Shown piece after piece: positions 16,253 through 24,622 of a DNA stretch of 64,000 nucleotides (position 1 is the stretch's first letter; every line of letters begins with the position of its first letter). The DNA is from Cellulomonas dongxiuzhuiae (lineage in GTDB: Bacteria > Actinomycetota > Actinomycetes > Actinomycetales > Cellulomonadaceae). Both the position numbers and the translations under genes were made by a program. The notes beneath the pieces are model-generated. The model searched no databases. It was not told the DNA's origin and worked only from the letters and a program-made list of their open reading frames with translations. Location: assembly GCF_018623035.1 (NCBI RefSeq), contig NZ_CP076023.1, positions 1,116,001-1,180,000 of the forward strand, written 5' to 3'.

Positions 16253-17869
16253 TCACAGCGGGATGTTCCCGTGCTTCCTGGGTGGCAGGCTCGCACGCTT
16301 GCTGCGCAGCAGGCGCAGCGCGCGGACGATCTGCGCGCGGGTCTCGGACGGCTCGATGACGTCGTCGACGTAGCCGCGCTCGGCCGCGTCCCACGGGTTG
16401 ACGATCGCGTCCTCGTACTCGGCCGTGCGGCGGCGGCGCTCGGCCTCGACGTCGCCACCCGCCTCGGCGACCGTCCGCAGCGCGCCGCGCTGCAGGATGT
16501 TCACGGCGCCACCGGCGCCCATCACGGCGATCTGCGCGGTCGGCCAGGCGAGGTTCACGTCGGCGCCGAGCTGCTTGGAGCCCATGACGATGTACGCGCC
16601 TCCGTAGGCCTTGCGCGTGATGACGGTGACGAGGGGGACCGTGGCCTCCGCGTACGCGTAGATGAGCTTGGCTCCGCGCCGGATGATGCCGTTCCACTCC
16701 TGGTCCGTGCCCGGCAGGAAGCCGGGCACGTCGACGAACGTCAGCACGGGGATGCCGAACGCGTCGCACGTGCGCACGAACCGCGCGGCCTTCTCCGCGG
16801 CGTTGATGTCCAGCGTCCCCGCCATCTGCATCGGCTGGTTGGCCACGATGCCGACCGGGTGCCCCTCGACGTGCCCGAAGCCGATCACGACGTTCTGGGC
16901 GTACAGCGACTGCACCTCGAGGAAGCTGCCGTCGTCCAGGACGGTCTCGAGCACCGTGTGCATGTCGTAGGGCTGGTTGTCGGAGTCGGGGACGAGCGTG
17001 TCGAGCACACGGTCGTCGTCCGTCACCTCGAGGTCCGCGTCGTGCCCGTAGGAGGGCGGTTCGGCCAGGTTGTTGGTCGGCAGGTACGCGAGCAGCGTGC
17101 GGACCCAGTCGATCGCGTCGTCCTCGTCGGACGCCATGTAGTGCGCGACGCCCGAGCGCGTCGAGTGCGTCGTCGCGCCGCCGAGCTCCTCGAAGCCCAC
17201 GTCCTCGCCCGTCACCGCCCGGATCACGTCCGGGCCCGTGATGAACATGTTGGACGTGCCGTCGGCCATGACGATGAAGTCCGTCAGGGCGGGGGAGTAC
17301 ACCGCGCCGCCCGCCGACGGGCCGAGGATCAGGCTGATCTGCGGGATCACGCCCGAGGCCGCGACGTTGCGCCGGAAGATCTCCGCGAACTGCGTGAGGC
17401 CCGCCACCCCCTCCTGGATGCGCGCGCCGCCGCCGTCGCTGATGCCGACCAGCGGCACCCCGGTGCGCAGCGCGAGGTCCATCACCTTGGTGATCTTCTG
17501 CCCGTGCACCTCGCCCAGCGACCCGCCGAAGACCGTGAAGTCCTGCGAGTACACGCACACCGGACGGCCGTCGACCGTGCCGTGCCCGACGACCACGCCG
17601 TCGCCCGCGATGCGCTTCTTCTCAAGGCCGAAGTTGGTCGAGCGGTGCCGCACGAACGCGTCGAGCTCGACGAACGAGCCCGCGTCGAGCAGTGCCTCGA
17701 TGCGCTCGCGGGCCGTCTTCTTGCCGCGCGCGTGCTGCTTGACGACGGCGTTCTCCTCGGCGGCGCCGACGGCCGCGGCACGCCGCACCCGCAGGTCCTC
17801 GAGGAGCCCCGCGGTCGTCCGGGAGGGTGCGGTCGGGACGCTGAGCGCGCCGGGGTCGTCCTGGGTCAC
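16253..17869 (-). CDS. accD: Acyl-CoA carboxylase beta subunit (carboxyltransferase)
   Basis: 538 residues, the length of PccB/AccD-type carboxyltransferases. Two crotonase-fold halves are visible: [44 protein letters not shown] and [17 protein letters not shown] in the N-terminal half; [38 protein letters not shown] and [15 protein letters not shown] in the C-terminal half (biotin and CoA oxyanion loops). It moves the carboxyl group from biotin to acetyl- or propionyl-CoA to make malonyl- or methylmalonyl-CoA. The GTG at 17869 has TAGCCT 7 nt upstream and is probably leaderless. It is divergent from birA, whose product biotinylates the alpha chain. Confidence 0.96.
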   Translation of the reverse strand: MTQDDPGALSVPTAPSRTTAGLLEDLRVRRAAAVGAAEENAVVKQHARGKKTARERIEALLDAGSFVELDAFVRHRSTNFGLEKKRIAGDGVVVGHGTVDGRPVCVYSQDFTVFGGSLGEVHGQKITKVMDLALRTGVPLVGISDGGGARIQEGVAGLTQFAEIFRRNVAASGVIPQISLILGPSAGGAVYSPALTDFIVMADGTSNMFITGPDVIRAVTGEDVGFEELGGATTHSTRSGVAHYMASDEDDAIDWVRTLLAYLPTNNLAEPPSYGHDADLEVTDDDRVLDTLVPDSDNQPYDMHTVLETVLDDGSFLEVQSLYAQNVVIGFGHVEGHPVGIVANQPMQMAGTLDINAAEKAARFVRTCDAFGIPVLTFVDVPGFLPGTDQEWNGIIRRGAKLIYAYAEATVPLVTVITRKAYGGAYIVMGSKQLGADVNLAWPTAQIAVMGAGGAVNILQRGALRTVAEAGGDVEAERRRRTAEYEDAIVNPWDAAERGYVDDVIEPSETRAQIVRALRLLRSKRASLPPRKHGNIPL

Positions 17870-18011
17870 CCGACGAAGGCTAGTTGTGCGCGTCGACCCG
17901 CAGCGTGCACCCCGCCGACCGTGTTGGCCGGGAGCGCCTGTGGAGACCCCACAAGAAGGGCCGCGAGCGTTGGTGCGGCGCCGCCGACCGGTGCTGCGCG
18001 ATGATGGCCGG
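17870..18011. promoter_or_regulatory. Divergent promoter region accD / birA
   Basis: On the minus strand TAGCCT (17882-17877) stands 7 nt before the accD GTG. On the plus strand GATGAT (18000-18005) stands 6 nt before the birA ATG. The stretch CTGCGCGATGATGG just upstream of birA recurs exactly before nagA at 62811-62824. Both starts look leaderless. Confidence 0.5.
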
Positions 18012-18881
18012 ATGACCGTGCGCCCGCCCCTCGAGGTCGACACGCTGCGCGAGCTGCTGCTCGCCCCCGCGGGACCCCTCGCACGCCTCGACGTGGTCGA
18101 GGAGACCGCGTCGACCAACGACGCCGTCGTCGCCGGCCTGCGTGCCGCGCCCGACACGTGGCCCCATGCGAGCCTCCTGGTCGCCGAGCACCAGAGCGCG
18201 GGGCACGGGCGCGCCGGACGCACCTGGACGACACCGCCCCGTTCGTCGCTGACGTGCACCTTCGTCGCTCGTCCGCGGTCGGGGCCGGCGACGTACGCGT
18301 GGCTCCCGCTGCTGGCGGGGCTGGGTGCGGTGCGTGCGCTGCGCGCCACCGCGGGCGTCCCGGCGGTCCTCAAGTGGCCCAACGACGTGCTCGTCGACCT
18401 CGGCGACGAGGCCGAGCACCTCGACGGGTGGGGGACCGCGCGCAAGGTCGCGGGCGTCCTCGCCCAGGTGGTCCCGGACGTGCCGGCCGTCGCGGTCGGC
18501 ATCGGCGTCAACGTCGACCAGCGGCCCGACGAGCTGCCCGTGCCCTGGGCGACGTCGCTCGCGATCGCCGGCGCCCGGGCGGCGGACCGGGCGAACGTCC
18601 TCGTCGCCCTCGTCCGGGCGCTCGACGAGGTCGCGCAGCGCTGGACCGAGCACCAGGGCGACGCCGTCGCGGCGGGCCTGCTCGACGAGGTGGCGTCGGT
18701 GTGCGCGACCGTCGGGCAGCGCGTGAGCGTCGAGCTGCCCGACGGCACCGCGCTCGTCGGTACGGCGACGGAGCTGGGCGACGACGGCGCGCTCGTCGTG
18801 CGCGCCGACGACGGTGCGACGCGCCGCGTGCTGGCCGGCGACGTCACGCACGTGCGGGTGACCGGCGACACAGCCCCGTGA
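18012..18881 (+). CDS. birA: Biotin--[acetyl-CoA-carboxylase] ligase
   Basis: 289 residues. Motifs: [10 protein letters not shown] near the N-terminus, the biotin-AMP loop GHGRAGRTW (GRGRxGR type), LKWPNDV with the catalytic lysine, [10 protein letters not shown], and a C-terminal SH3-like domain ([16 protein letters not shown]). It has no N-terminal helix-turn-helix, so it is a ligase without the repressor function of E. coli BirA. It attaches biotin to Lys566 of the carboxylase alpha chain encoded nearby. Divergent from accD. ATG 18012 is the first plausible start and lies 6 nt after a GATGAT -10-like box. Confidence 0.95.
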   Translation: MTVRPPLEVDTLRELLLAPAGPLARLDVVEETASTNDAVVAGLRAAPDTWPHASLLVAEHQSAGHGRAGRTWTTPPRSSLTCTFVARPRSGPATYAWLPLLAGLGAVRALRATAGVPAVLKWPNDVLVDLGDEAEHLDGWGTARKVAGVLAQVVPDVPAVAVGIGVNVDQRPDELPVPWATSLAIAGARAADRANVLVALVRALDEVAQRWTEHQGDAVAAGLLDEVASVCATVGQRVSVELPDGTALVGTATELGDDGALVVRADDGATRRVLAGDVTHVRVTGDTAP

Positions 18882-18883
18882 AC

Positions 18884-18889
18884 TAGGCT
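18884..18889 (+). promoter_or_regulatory. -10 element of the adenylate cyclase gene, leaderless
   Basis: TAGGCT begins 2 nt after the birA stop codon and ends 7 nt before the GTG at 18897. No ribosome site lies between. Confidence 0.55.
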
Positions 18890-18896
18890 GCGTGCC

Positions 18897-20012
18897 GTGC
18901 CGGAAGTGCGGGGACAGGACAGCGGGACGGCGGGTGCCGACCCCTTCCCGACGCCCCCCGCGGCGCCCGCCAGCGGCACCACGGACGCGCTCGACGAGCT
19001 CCTGCTCGGCGGTCCCCGGACGCTCAGCGCACGGGACCTGGCGCACCGCACCGGGCTGGACCTCGACACCGTGCGCGACTTCTGGCGGACCCTCGGGCTG
19101 CCGAGCCTCGGCGACGACGAGGTCATGTTCACCGAGCGTGACGCGCGCGCCCTCGCGATGGCCCAGGAGCTCGTCGTCGTGCACGGCCTGGCGCTGAGCA
19201 CCGTCGTGACCGTGATCCGCGCGCTCGGGCACACGTCGGACCGGCTCGCGCTGTGGCAGGTCGAGGCCCTCGTCGAGGACATGGCGACGCGGTACGAGCT
19301 CGACGACACCTCCGCGCGCCTGCTGGTCCTCGACCGTCTGCGCGACCTCGCCCCCCTGCTCGAGCAGCAGCTCCTGCACTCCTACCGGCGCCAGCTCGCG
19401 GCCGTCGCCGACCGCTACGCCGCCGAGTTCGGCCACCTGCGCGACGTCGCCGTGGACGGCACGATGCTGCCGCTCGCGCGTGCGGTCGGGTTCGCCGACA
19501 TGGTGTCGTTCACGCGCCGCACGGCCGGGCTGGGGTCGACGGACCTGTCGCTGTTCGTCCAGCGGTTCGAGACGGCGGCGCGCGACGTGGTCGTCAACGC
19601 CGGTGGACGCGTCGTCAAGACGATCGGCGACGCGGTGCTGTTCATCGCGGACTCCCCGGGCGCGGGCGCGGCCATCGCGATCGGGCTCGCCGACGCGTTC
19701 GGGGCGTCGCTCGACGTCGAGGCGGCGCGCGGCGCCGGCGGGCTCGCCGAGGGTGCGCGCGGCGTGACACCCGTGCGGGTCGGACTCGTCTGGGGCCGCG
19801 TGCTGTCCCGGTTCGGTGACGTCTTCGGCCCCAGCGTGAACCTGGCCGCGCGGCTCACCGACGTCGCGGAGCCGAGCACCGTGCTCGTCGACGCGGGCAC
19901 GGCCCAGGTGCTGTCCGGCGACCCCCGCTTCGCGCTGACCCCGCAGCCGGCGCGCGACCTGGCCGGTGTCGGCGAGGTCCTCCCGTACCGCCTGGAGTCG
20001 GCCGCCCGCTGA
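18897..20012 (+). CDS. Class III adenylate cyclase with N-terminal regulatory domain (Rv1264 type)
   Basis: 371 residues. Residues about 38-170 form a helical region starting [20 protein letters not shown], resembling the regulatory domain of the pH-responsive mycobacterial cyclase Rv1264. Residues about 190-365 are the catalytic domain: metal aspartates in VGFADMVSF (Asp201) and TIGDAVLF (Asp245), and the transition-state motif VNLAARL. These features predict an active homodimeric enzyme making cAMP from ATP. No membrane segment is present. pH sensing is carried over from the family, not shown here. The GTG start is supported by the -10 element just ahead; the gene is monocistronic. Confidence 0.9.
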   Translation: MPEVRGQDSGTAGADPFPTPPAAPASGTTDALDELLLGGPRTLSARDLAHRTGLDLDTVRDFWRTLGLPSLGDDEVMFTERDARALAMAQELVVVHGLALSTVVTVIRALGHTSDRLALWQVEALVEDMATRYELDDTSARLLVLDRLRDLAPLLEQQLLHSYRRQLAAVADRYAAEFGHLRDVAVDGTMLPLARAVGFADMVSFTRRTAGLGSTDLSLFVQRFETAARDVVVNAGGRVVKTIGDAVLFIADSPGAGAAIAIGLADAFGASLDVEAARGAGGLAEGARGVTPVRVGLVWGRVLSRFGDVFGPSVNLAARLTDVAEPSTVLVDAGTAQVLSGDPRFALTPQPARDLAGVGEVLPYRLESAAR

Positions 20013-20057
20013 CGGTCGCCGCGCTCGGGGGCGGGCACCGGGTCGCCAGACGTCCCC

Positions 20058-20078
20058 GACCCCACCCGCGACGGGGTC
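20058..20078. terminator. Weak hairpin between convergent cyclase and SRAP genes
   Basis: GACCCC (20058-20063) pairs with GGGGTC (20073-20078) over a 9-nt loop; the second arm touches the SRAP stop codon. It could end the cyclase message. Confidence 0.35.
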
Positions 20079-20832
20079 ACGTCGTGAGGTCGGGGCCCGT
20101 GGGGGTGATGAGGGACGGGCCGTTGTTGGCCACCGCGTTGACGCCGGTCGACACCGGCGTCGCGCGCAGGGGCGGGGGAGGCACGTCGAGGAGCTCGCGG
20201 GCACCGTCGGCCCCGACGGCCGGGTCCAGCCACGCGGACCACGCGTCGGGCGGGAGGACGAGCGGCTGCCGGTCGTGGATCGCCGCCATCGCCTCGGTGG
20301 CCGCGCGCGTCACGATCGTCACCGAGACGAGCCAGCGGTCGGGGTCGTCGTCGGCCCTGGTCGGGTCGCGCCAGAACTCGTACAGGCCGGCGAGAGCGGC
20401 GACCGAGCCGTCCTGCGGGTGGATCCAGAACGGCTGCTTGGGCGCCTTGCGGGCGCGCGGCGAGCCGGCGGGCGGCTCGGGGGCGGCCTGCCACTCGTAG
20501 TAGCCGTCCGCCGGGAGCAGCGCGCGGCGTGCCGCCAGGGGCTTGGCGAACGCCGGCTTGTCGGCGAGCGTCTCGACGCGGGCGTTGATCATGCGGCTGC
20601 CGATCGACGGGTCCTTGGCCCACGACGGCACCAGGCCCCACCGGGCGACGCGCAGCTGGCGCGTGATCTCGCCCGTGGCGCGGTCCGCGCGCTCGACGAC
20701 CATCCGGACGCCGTCCGTCGGCGCGACGTTCCACGACGGCGGCAGCAGGCGCACGTCGTCCGCGACGGTCGCCACGGCGAACTCGTCGGCGATCGCCTGG
20801 TCCTCCCGGAAGGAGGCGTACCTGCCGCACAT
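20077..20832 (-). CDS. SOS response-associated peptidase (SRAP/HMCES/YedK family)
   Basis: 251 residues. It begins MCGRYAS, so after removal of Met1 the catalytic Cys2 is exposed, as the family requires for the covalent crosslink to abasic sites in single-stranded DNA. Other family features are WNVAPTD, RWGLVPSWAKD, INARVETL and the active-site glutamate in PADGYYEW, then the His segment MAAIHDRQPLVL. The protein shields abasic sites from strand breakage. The ATG is fixed by the Cys2 requirement; CAGGCT lies 7 nt upstream, a leaderless arrangement. I see no LexA box. Confidence 0.95.
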   Translation of the reverse strand: MCGRYASFREDQAIADEFAVATVADDVRLLPPSWNVAPTDGVRMVVERADRATGEITRQLRVARWGLVPSWAKDPSIGSRMINARVETLADKPAFAKPLAARRALLPADGYYEWQAAPEPPAGSPRARKAPKQPFWIHPQDGSVAALAGLYEFWRDPTRADDDPDRWLVSVTIVTRAATEAMAAIHDRQPLVLPPDAWSAWLDPAVGADGARELLDVPPPPLRATPVSTGVNAVANNGPSLITPTGPDLTT

Positions 20833-20839
20833 GCCGGTC

Positions 20840-20845
20840 AGCCTG
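20840..20845 (-). promoter_or_regulatory. -10 element of the SRAP gene, leaderless
   Basis: CAGGCT on the minus strand, 7 nt before ATG 20832. Confidence 0.4.
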
Positions 20846-20954
20846 CCACCGGGCACCGACACGCGCACCATCGCCGCAGGCCGGGCCCGCGCCGACCCGG
20901 ACGCGGACCGGCCCAGGTCGCGCCCCGACCCGGACCTGCCGACGACCCGCCGAT

Positions 20955-20966
20955 CGAATCGATTCG
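20955..20966. promoter_or_regulatory. 12-bp palindrome upstream of the Bcr/CflA exporter gene
   Basis: CGAATCGATTCG is a perfect palindrome, AT-rich compared with its surroundings, 34 nt before the exporter start. It sits in the divergent space between the exporter and the SRAP gene, where an operator would overlap the exporter -35. A weak -10 (CATAGA, 20990-20995) lies 5 nt before the ATG. The regulator is unknown. Confidence 0.45.
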
Positions 20967-21000
20967 TGCACGAGCGCCCGCGGTGCGACCATAGAGAGCG

Positions 21001-22350
21001 ATGCACTCGTCCCGCCCTCGCGCCACTGTCCCCGGTTCCCTGCCGCCGGCCACCGCCGCCGGCCCCTCGTCCGCTGCCTCGGGCTCGCCCGGCTCGTCGG
21101 TCACCGGCCCCCCGTCGACCGGCGCCGCACCCCCGGACGACGCGCCGGCCCACCGCCCCGACGCGCGCTACGTGCTCCTGCTGGGCACCATGTGCGCGCT
21201 CCCCGCGGTGTCCACCGACATCTACCTGCCGTCGCTGCCCGACGTCGCGCGCGACCTCGGCACCTCCGCCGCCGCCGCGCAGCTGACGATGACCGGCATG
21301 CTGATCGGCGGGGCCGTCGGGCAGCTCGTCATCGGGCCGCTGTCCGACCGGTTCGGGCGCCGCGCCCCGGTGCTCGTCGGCGTCGCGATGCACGTCGTGG
21401 TGTCGCTGCTGTGCGCGATCGCCCCCGCGATCGTGCCGCTGGTCGCGCTGCGCGTGGCGCAGGGCTTCTTCAACGCGTCGGCCACGGTCGTCGCGATGGC
21501 GCTGATCCGCGACCGTTTCACGGGGTCCGACGCGTCGCGGATGATGTCACGGCTCATGCTCGTCATCGGCGTCGCACCGCTGTTCGCGCCCTCGCTCGGC
21601 GGGCTCATCGCGGGGCAGTGGGGCTGGCGCGCGGTGTTCGTGTTCCTCGCGCTCTTCGGCGTGGCGCTGTGGGTCGTCGTCCTGCTGCGCATGCCCGAGA
21701 CGCTGCCGCCCGAGCGGCGCCGGCCGGGAGGCGTGCGCACCGCGCTGTCCGGGTACGGGCGGCTGCTGCGGGACCGGCACTTCGTCGCGCTCGCGGTGCT
21801 GCCGGGACTGACCATGGCCGTGCTCATGACCTACGTCGTGGCCTCGCCGTTCGTGCTGCAGGTCGGGTACGGGCTGACGGGCCACCAGTTCGCGCTGCTG
21901 TTCGCCGTCAACGGGGCGGGTCTCGTCCTCGGTGCGCAGATCAACGCGGCGATCGTGCGTCGTGTCGCGCCCATCCGGATCCTGCGGGTGGCCATCGTCC
22001 TGACGGTCGTGCTCACCGGGGTCCTGCTGGTGCTGGCGCTGACCGGCGCGGGCGGGCTGTGGGCCCTGCTCGTGGTGCTGTGGCTGGTGCTCGCCCTCGT
22101 CAACTTCGCGCCGCCCAACGCGTCCGCCATCGCCCTGGGACGTCACGGAGCGATGGCCGGCACCGCGGCGGCGGTCATCGGTGCGCTGCAGGCCGGGACC
22201 GGTGGCGTCGTGGCGAACCTCTCCGGCGTCCTGGGTGGCGGCGCGGTCGCGATGGCCGCGGTGATGCTCGGCGCGGCCGTGACGGGCCTGGCGGTGCTGG
22301 CGCTGGCCACGCCGGCGTTCCGGCGCGGCGGTGCGTGGCAGCTCGCCTGA
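21001..22350 (+). CDS. MFS drug efflux transporter, Bcr/CflA family
   Basis: 449 residues with about 12 membrane segments after a 55-residue disordered Ala/Pro/Ser-rich N-terminus. Family signatures: STDIYLPSLPDVARDL in helix 1, IGPLSDRFGRRAPVL (motif A) after helix 2, LRVAQGFFNASATVVAMALIRD (helices 4-5) and FAPSLGGLIAGQWGWRAVF. Such proteins export bicyclomycin, sulfonamides and other small molecules, or L-cysteine, using the proton gradient. The substrate cannot be deduced. The ATG at 21001 is the only reasonable start upstream of helix 1. The long N-terminal tail is unusual compared with E. coli Bcr. Confidence 0.9.
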   Translation: MHSSRPRATVPGSLPPATAAGPSSAASGSPGSSVTGPPSTGAAPPDDAPAHRPDARYVLLLGTMCALPAVSTDIYLPSLPDVARDLGTSAAAAQLTMTGMLIGGAVGQLVIGPLSDRFGRRAPVLVGVAMHVVVSLLCAIAPAIVPLVALRVAQGFFNASATVVAMALIRDRFTGSDASRMMSRLMLVIGVAPLFAPSLGGLIAGQWGWRAVFVFLALFGVALWVVVLLRMPETLPPERRRPGGVRTALSGYGRLLRDRHFVALAVLPGLTMAVLMTYVVASPFVLQVGYGLTGHQFALLFAVNGAGLVLGAQINAAIVRRVAPIRILRVAIVLTVVLTGVLLVLALTGAGGLWALLVVLWLVLALVNFAPPNASAIALGRHGAMAGTAAAVIGALQAGTGGVVANLSGVLGGGAVAMAAVMLGAAVTGLAVLALATPAFRRGGAWQLA

Positions 22351-22365
22351 GCGGCGCCGGGCGCG

Positions 22366-23574
22366 TCAGCCGAACGCGGAACGCAGGCGCGTGACGGCGT
22401 CCTCCAGCACGTCCTGACGCTTGACGAACGTGAACCGCACCCAGGTGCGCAGCGCGTCGTGCGTGGGCGAACCGGCGCGGGTGAACGCGCCGACCGGGAC
22501 GCCGACGACCCCGGCGCGAGCCGGCAGGTCGCGGCAGAACGTCGCGCCGTCGACGGCCCCCAGCGCAGCGGCGTCGGCGAGGACGAAGTACGTCCCGTCC
22601 GGCCGGACGACGTCGAAGCCGGCGTCCCGCAGGCCCTCGGACAGCAGGTCGCGCCGCTCGGCGAGGGACGCGACGAGCCCGTCGACCCAGGCCAGCGCCG
22701 CCGGGTCCGTCAGCGCCTGCGCGACCGCCGGCTGGAACGGTGCGCCCGAGACGTACGTGAGGAACTGCTTGATCGTCCGGACGGCGGCGACCAGCTCCGC
22801 AGGCCCGGTGACCCAGCCGATCTTCCAGCCCGTGAAGGAGAACGTCTTGCCGCTCGACGAGACGGTCAGCGTCCGGGCCGCCATGCCGGGGAGCGTCGCG
22901 ACGGGCACGTGCTCGACGCCGAAGACCAGGTGCTCGTAGACCTCGTCGGTCACCACGAGCAGGTCGTGCGCGCGGGCCACGAGCGCGACCGCCTCGAGCT
23001 CCGAGCGGCGCAGCACGGCGCCCGTCGGGTTGTGCGGGGAGTTGAGGAGCAGCAGGCGCGTGCGCGGGGTCACCGCGCGCTCGAGCGCCACGACGTCCAG
23101 GCGGAAGCCGTCGGGCGTCGGCCGCAGGGGCGCGGTCGTGTGCGTGGCACCCGCCATCGCGATCACGGCCGCGTACGAGTCGTAGTACGGCTCGAGCGTG
23201 AGCACCTCGTCACCGGGGCCGGTGAGCGCGAGGACGGCGGAGGCCAGCGCCTCGGTCGCGCCCGTGGTGACCAGCACCTCGGTGTCGGGGTCGACCTCGA
23301 GGCCGTAGCGGGTGCGTTGGTGGGTGGCGATCGCCTGGCGCAGCGGCGCGGTGCCCGGCCCCGGCGGGTACTGGTTGACGCCGGCGAGGATCGCGTCGGA
23401 CGCCGCACGCGCGACCGGCTCCGGCCCGTCGACGTCGGGGAACCCCTGCCCGAGGTTGAGGGCGCCCGTGCGGGTCGCGAGCGCGGACATCTCGGCGAAG
23501 ATCGTCGCGCGCGCGGAGCCGTCCGCGTCCAGCAGCCCCGCCGCTGCTGCCACCTGCTGCCACCTGCTCGTCAC
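22366..23574 (-). CDS. PLP-dependent aminotransferase, class I/II
   Basis: 402 residues, fold type I. Family marks: LNLGQGFPDVDGP at the N-terminus, NQYPPGPGTAPLRQAIA, LLLNSPHNPTGAVL, VVTDEVYEHLVF and SSSGKTFSFTGWKIGW with the PLP lysine, then WVRFTFVK with the carboxylate arginine. It is closest in style to the methionine/kynurenine-oxoglutarate aminotransferase group (YbdL-like); the true amino donor is not decidable. The GTG at 23574 has TATGCT 6 nt upstream and no ribosome site, so it is leaderless. It converges with the MFS gene, the stops being 15 nt apart. Confidence 0.92.
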   Translation of the reverse strand: MTSRWQQVAAAAGLLDADGSARATIFAEMSALATRTGALNLGQGFPDVDGPEPVARAASDAILAGVNQYPPGPGTAPLRQAIATHQRTRYGLEVDPDTEVLVTTGATEALASAVLALTGPGDEVLTLEPYYDSYAAVIAMAGATHTTAPLRPTPDGFRLDVVALERAVTPRTRLLLLNSPHNPTGAVLRRSELEAVALVARAHDLLVVTDEVYEHLVFGVEHVPVATLPGMAARTLTVSSSGKTFSFTGWKIGWVTGPAELVAAVRTIKQFLTYVSGAPFQPAVAQALTDPAALAWVDGLVASLAERRDLLSEGLRDAGFDVVRPDGTYFVLADAAALGAVDGATFCRDLPARAGVVGVPVGAFTRAGSPTHDALRTWVRFTFVKRQDVLEDAVTRLRSAFG

Positions 23575-23580
23575 GCGGTG

Positions 23581-23586
23581 AGCATA
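23581..23586 (-). promoter_or_regulatory. -10 element of the aminotransferase gene, leaderless
   Basis: TATGCT on the minus strand, 6 nt before GTG 23574. Confidence 0.5.
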
Positions 23587-23623
23587 GGGTCCGGCGGCGC
23601 GGCCGGGTCCCGGGGTGGTGCGC

Positions 23624-23749
23624 TCAGAGCAGGCCGGCGGCGGCGAGCAGGCCGCTGACCACGAGGAGAGCGAGCGACGCCCATGCGGCGACGACCCACC
23701 ACTCCGTGCGGTGGCGGCGCACCTCGCGGCTCTGCGTGCGAACGGTCAT
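23624..23749 (-). CDS. Small single-pass membrane protein (41 aa)
   Basis: An ATG at 23749 opens a 41-codon frame ending at TGA 23626-23624. The product begins MTVRTQSREVRRHRTEWW, which is basic, and continues with a hydrophobic run (VVAAWASLALLVVSGLLAAA) long enough to cross the membrane, so the N-terminus would lie inside by the positive-inside rule. Third codon positions are mostly G or C. No strong Shine-Dalgarno is seen. It lies upstream of the aminotransferase on the same strand. I do not recognise the family; small proteins of this layout are common but rarely characterised. Confidence 0.5.
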   Translation of the reverse strand: MTVRTQSREVRRHRTEWWVVAAWASLALLVVSGLLAAAGLL

Positions 23750-23852
23750 GCCATCAAGATCGGCAGGTGGAGGCTCTCGGACAACGTCCGCGCGGGCAAG
23801 TCGCGGATTTCACCCACGACCCACCCACCCGTCGGACGGCAGCCGCTCGACC

Positions 23853-24416
23853 TCACTGCGTCGCGGCCTTGAGGTCCTCGCCCAGGGCCGCGAGCTGGCC
23901 GCCCAGGTCCTGCAGCGCACCGCCCGCCTCGGCACCCGCGCCCGCGGTGACGGCGTCGAGCTCCGCGCGGGCTGCGTCGACCTTGGCCTGCGCGTCGGCC
24001 AGCGCCTGGGCCGACGCCTCGGCCCCGTCGGCCTGCGCCTCCTCGACGGCCTGCTCCGCCTGGTCCACGGCCGCCTGCGCCGAGGTCACCGCGGCGTCGG
24101 CCTGACCGCGCGCGTCGTCGCCGAGCCCGGCCACCTCGGCCCGGGCGGCGTCGACACCGGCACGTGCCTCGTCGGCGTGGGTCTGGGCGTCGGAGAGCGC
24201 CTGCTGGATCTTGTCGCCGGCCGCGGTGAGCTCGTCGGCGGCGCCCTGCGCGGCGTTCGACAGGCCGTCGGCGGCCTCCTGCACGTCACCGTCGGTGCAC
24301 GCGGTCAGGCCCAGCGCGAGAGCACCCGCTGCGAGCGCGTGGACGACGCGGAACCCGCGGCGGGGCGTCACGGTGCGGGGCTGAGGACGACGGGTGGGGG
24401 AGCCGAGCGCGGCCAC
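23853..24416 (-). CDS. Ala-rich lipoprotein with long helical region
   Basis: 187 residues. The basic N-terminus (about 30 residues, PTRRPQPRTVTPRRGFRVV) precedes a hydrophobic segment and a lipobox LTAC, so it should be a membrane-anchored lipoprotein after signal peptidase II cleavage. The remainder is almost entirely Ala, Asp, Glu, Gln and Gly with a heptad-like pattern (ADEARAGVDAARAEVAGL, AVDQAEQAVEEAQADG), predicting a long helix or coiled coil. The GTG at 24416 was chosen because AAGGAGGG lies 5 nt upstream. There is no enzymatic motif. It may be a cell-envelope spacer protein; function unknown. Confidence 0.8.
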   Translation of the reverse strand: MAALGSPTRRPQPRTVTPRRGFRVVHALAAGALALGLTACTDGDVQEAADGLSNAAQGAADELTAAGDKIQQALSDAQTHADEARAGVDAARAEVAGLGDDARGQADAAVTSAQAAVDQAEQAVEEAQADGAEASAQALADAQAKVDAARAELDAVTAGAGAEAGGALQDLGGQLAALGEDLKAATQ

Positions 24417-24529
24417 GGGGACCCTCCTTCGGTTCGGGAGCCCGGCCGGGGGGTGGCCGGGGGCGCCCAGTTTGCCCCGACATGGCCCACGGCGCGCGGT
24501 GGACGGCCGGGCGTGGCCCGGTGCACGGC

Positions 24530-24564
24530 GACGCCCCCGCCCGGCAGTGCCGGTCGGGGGCGTC
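24530..24564 (-). terminator. Terminator downstream of adhE
   Basis: A 17-bp stem with a single mismatch: the arm starting GACGCCCCCG at 24530 pairs with the arm ending GGGGGCGTC at 24564, with a minimal loop near 24547. It lies 59 nt past the adhE stop on the minus strand, before the lipoprotein gene. Confidence 0.75.
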
Positions 24565-24622
24565 GGAGCGGTGACGGGGGGCCGCGGCCACGAGGTGGCG
24601 CGGCGGACCGTCGGGGAGTCGG

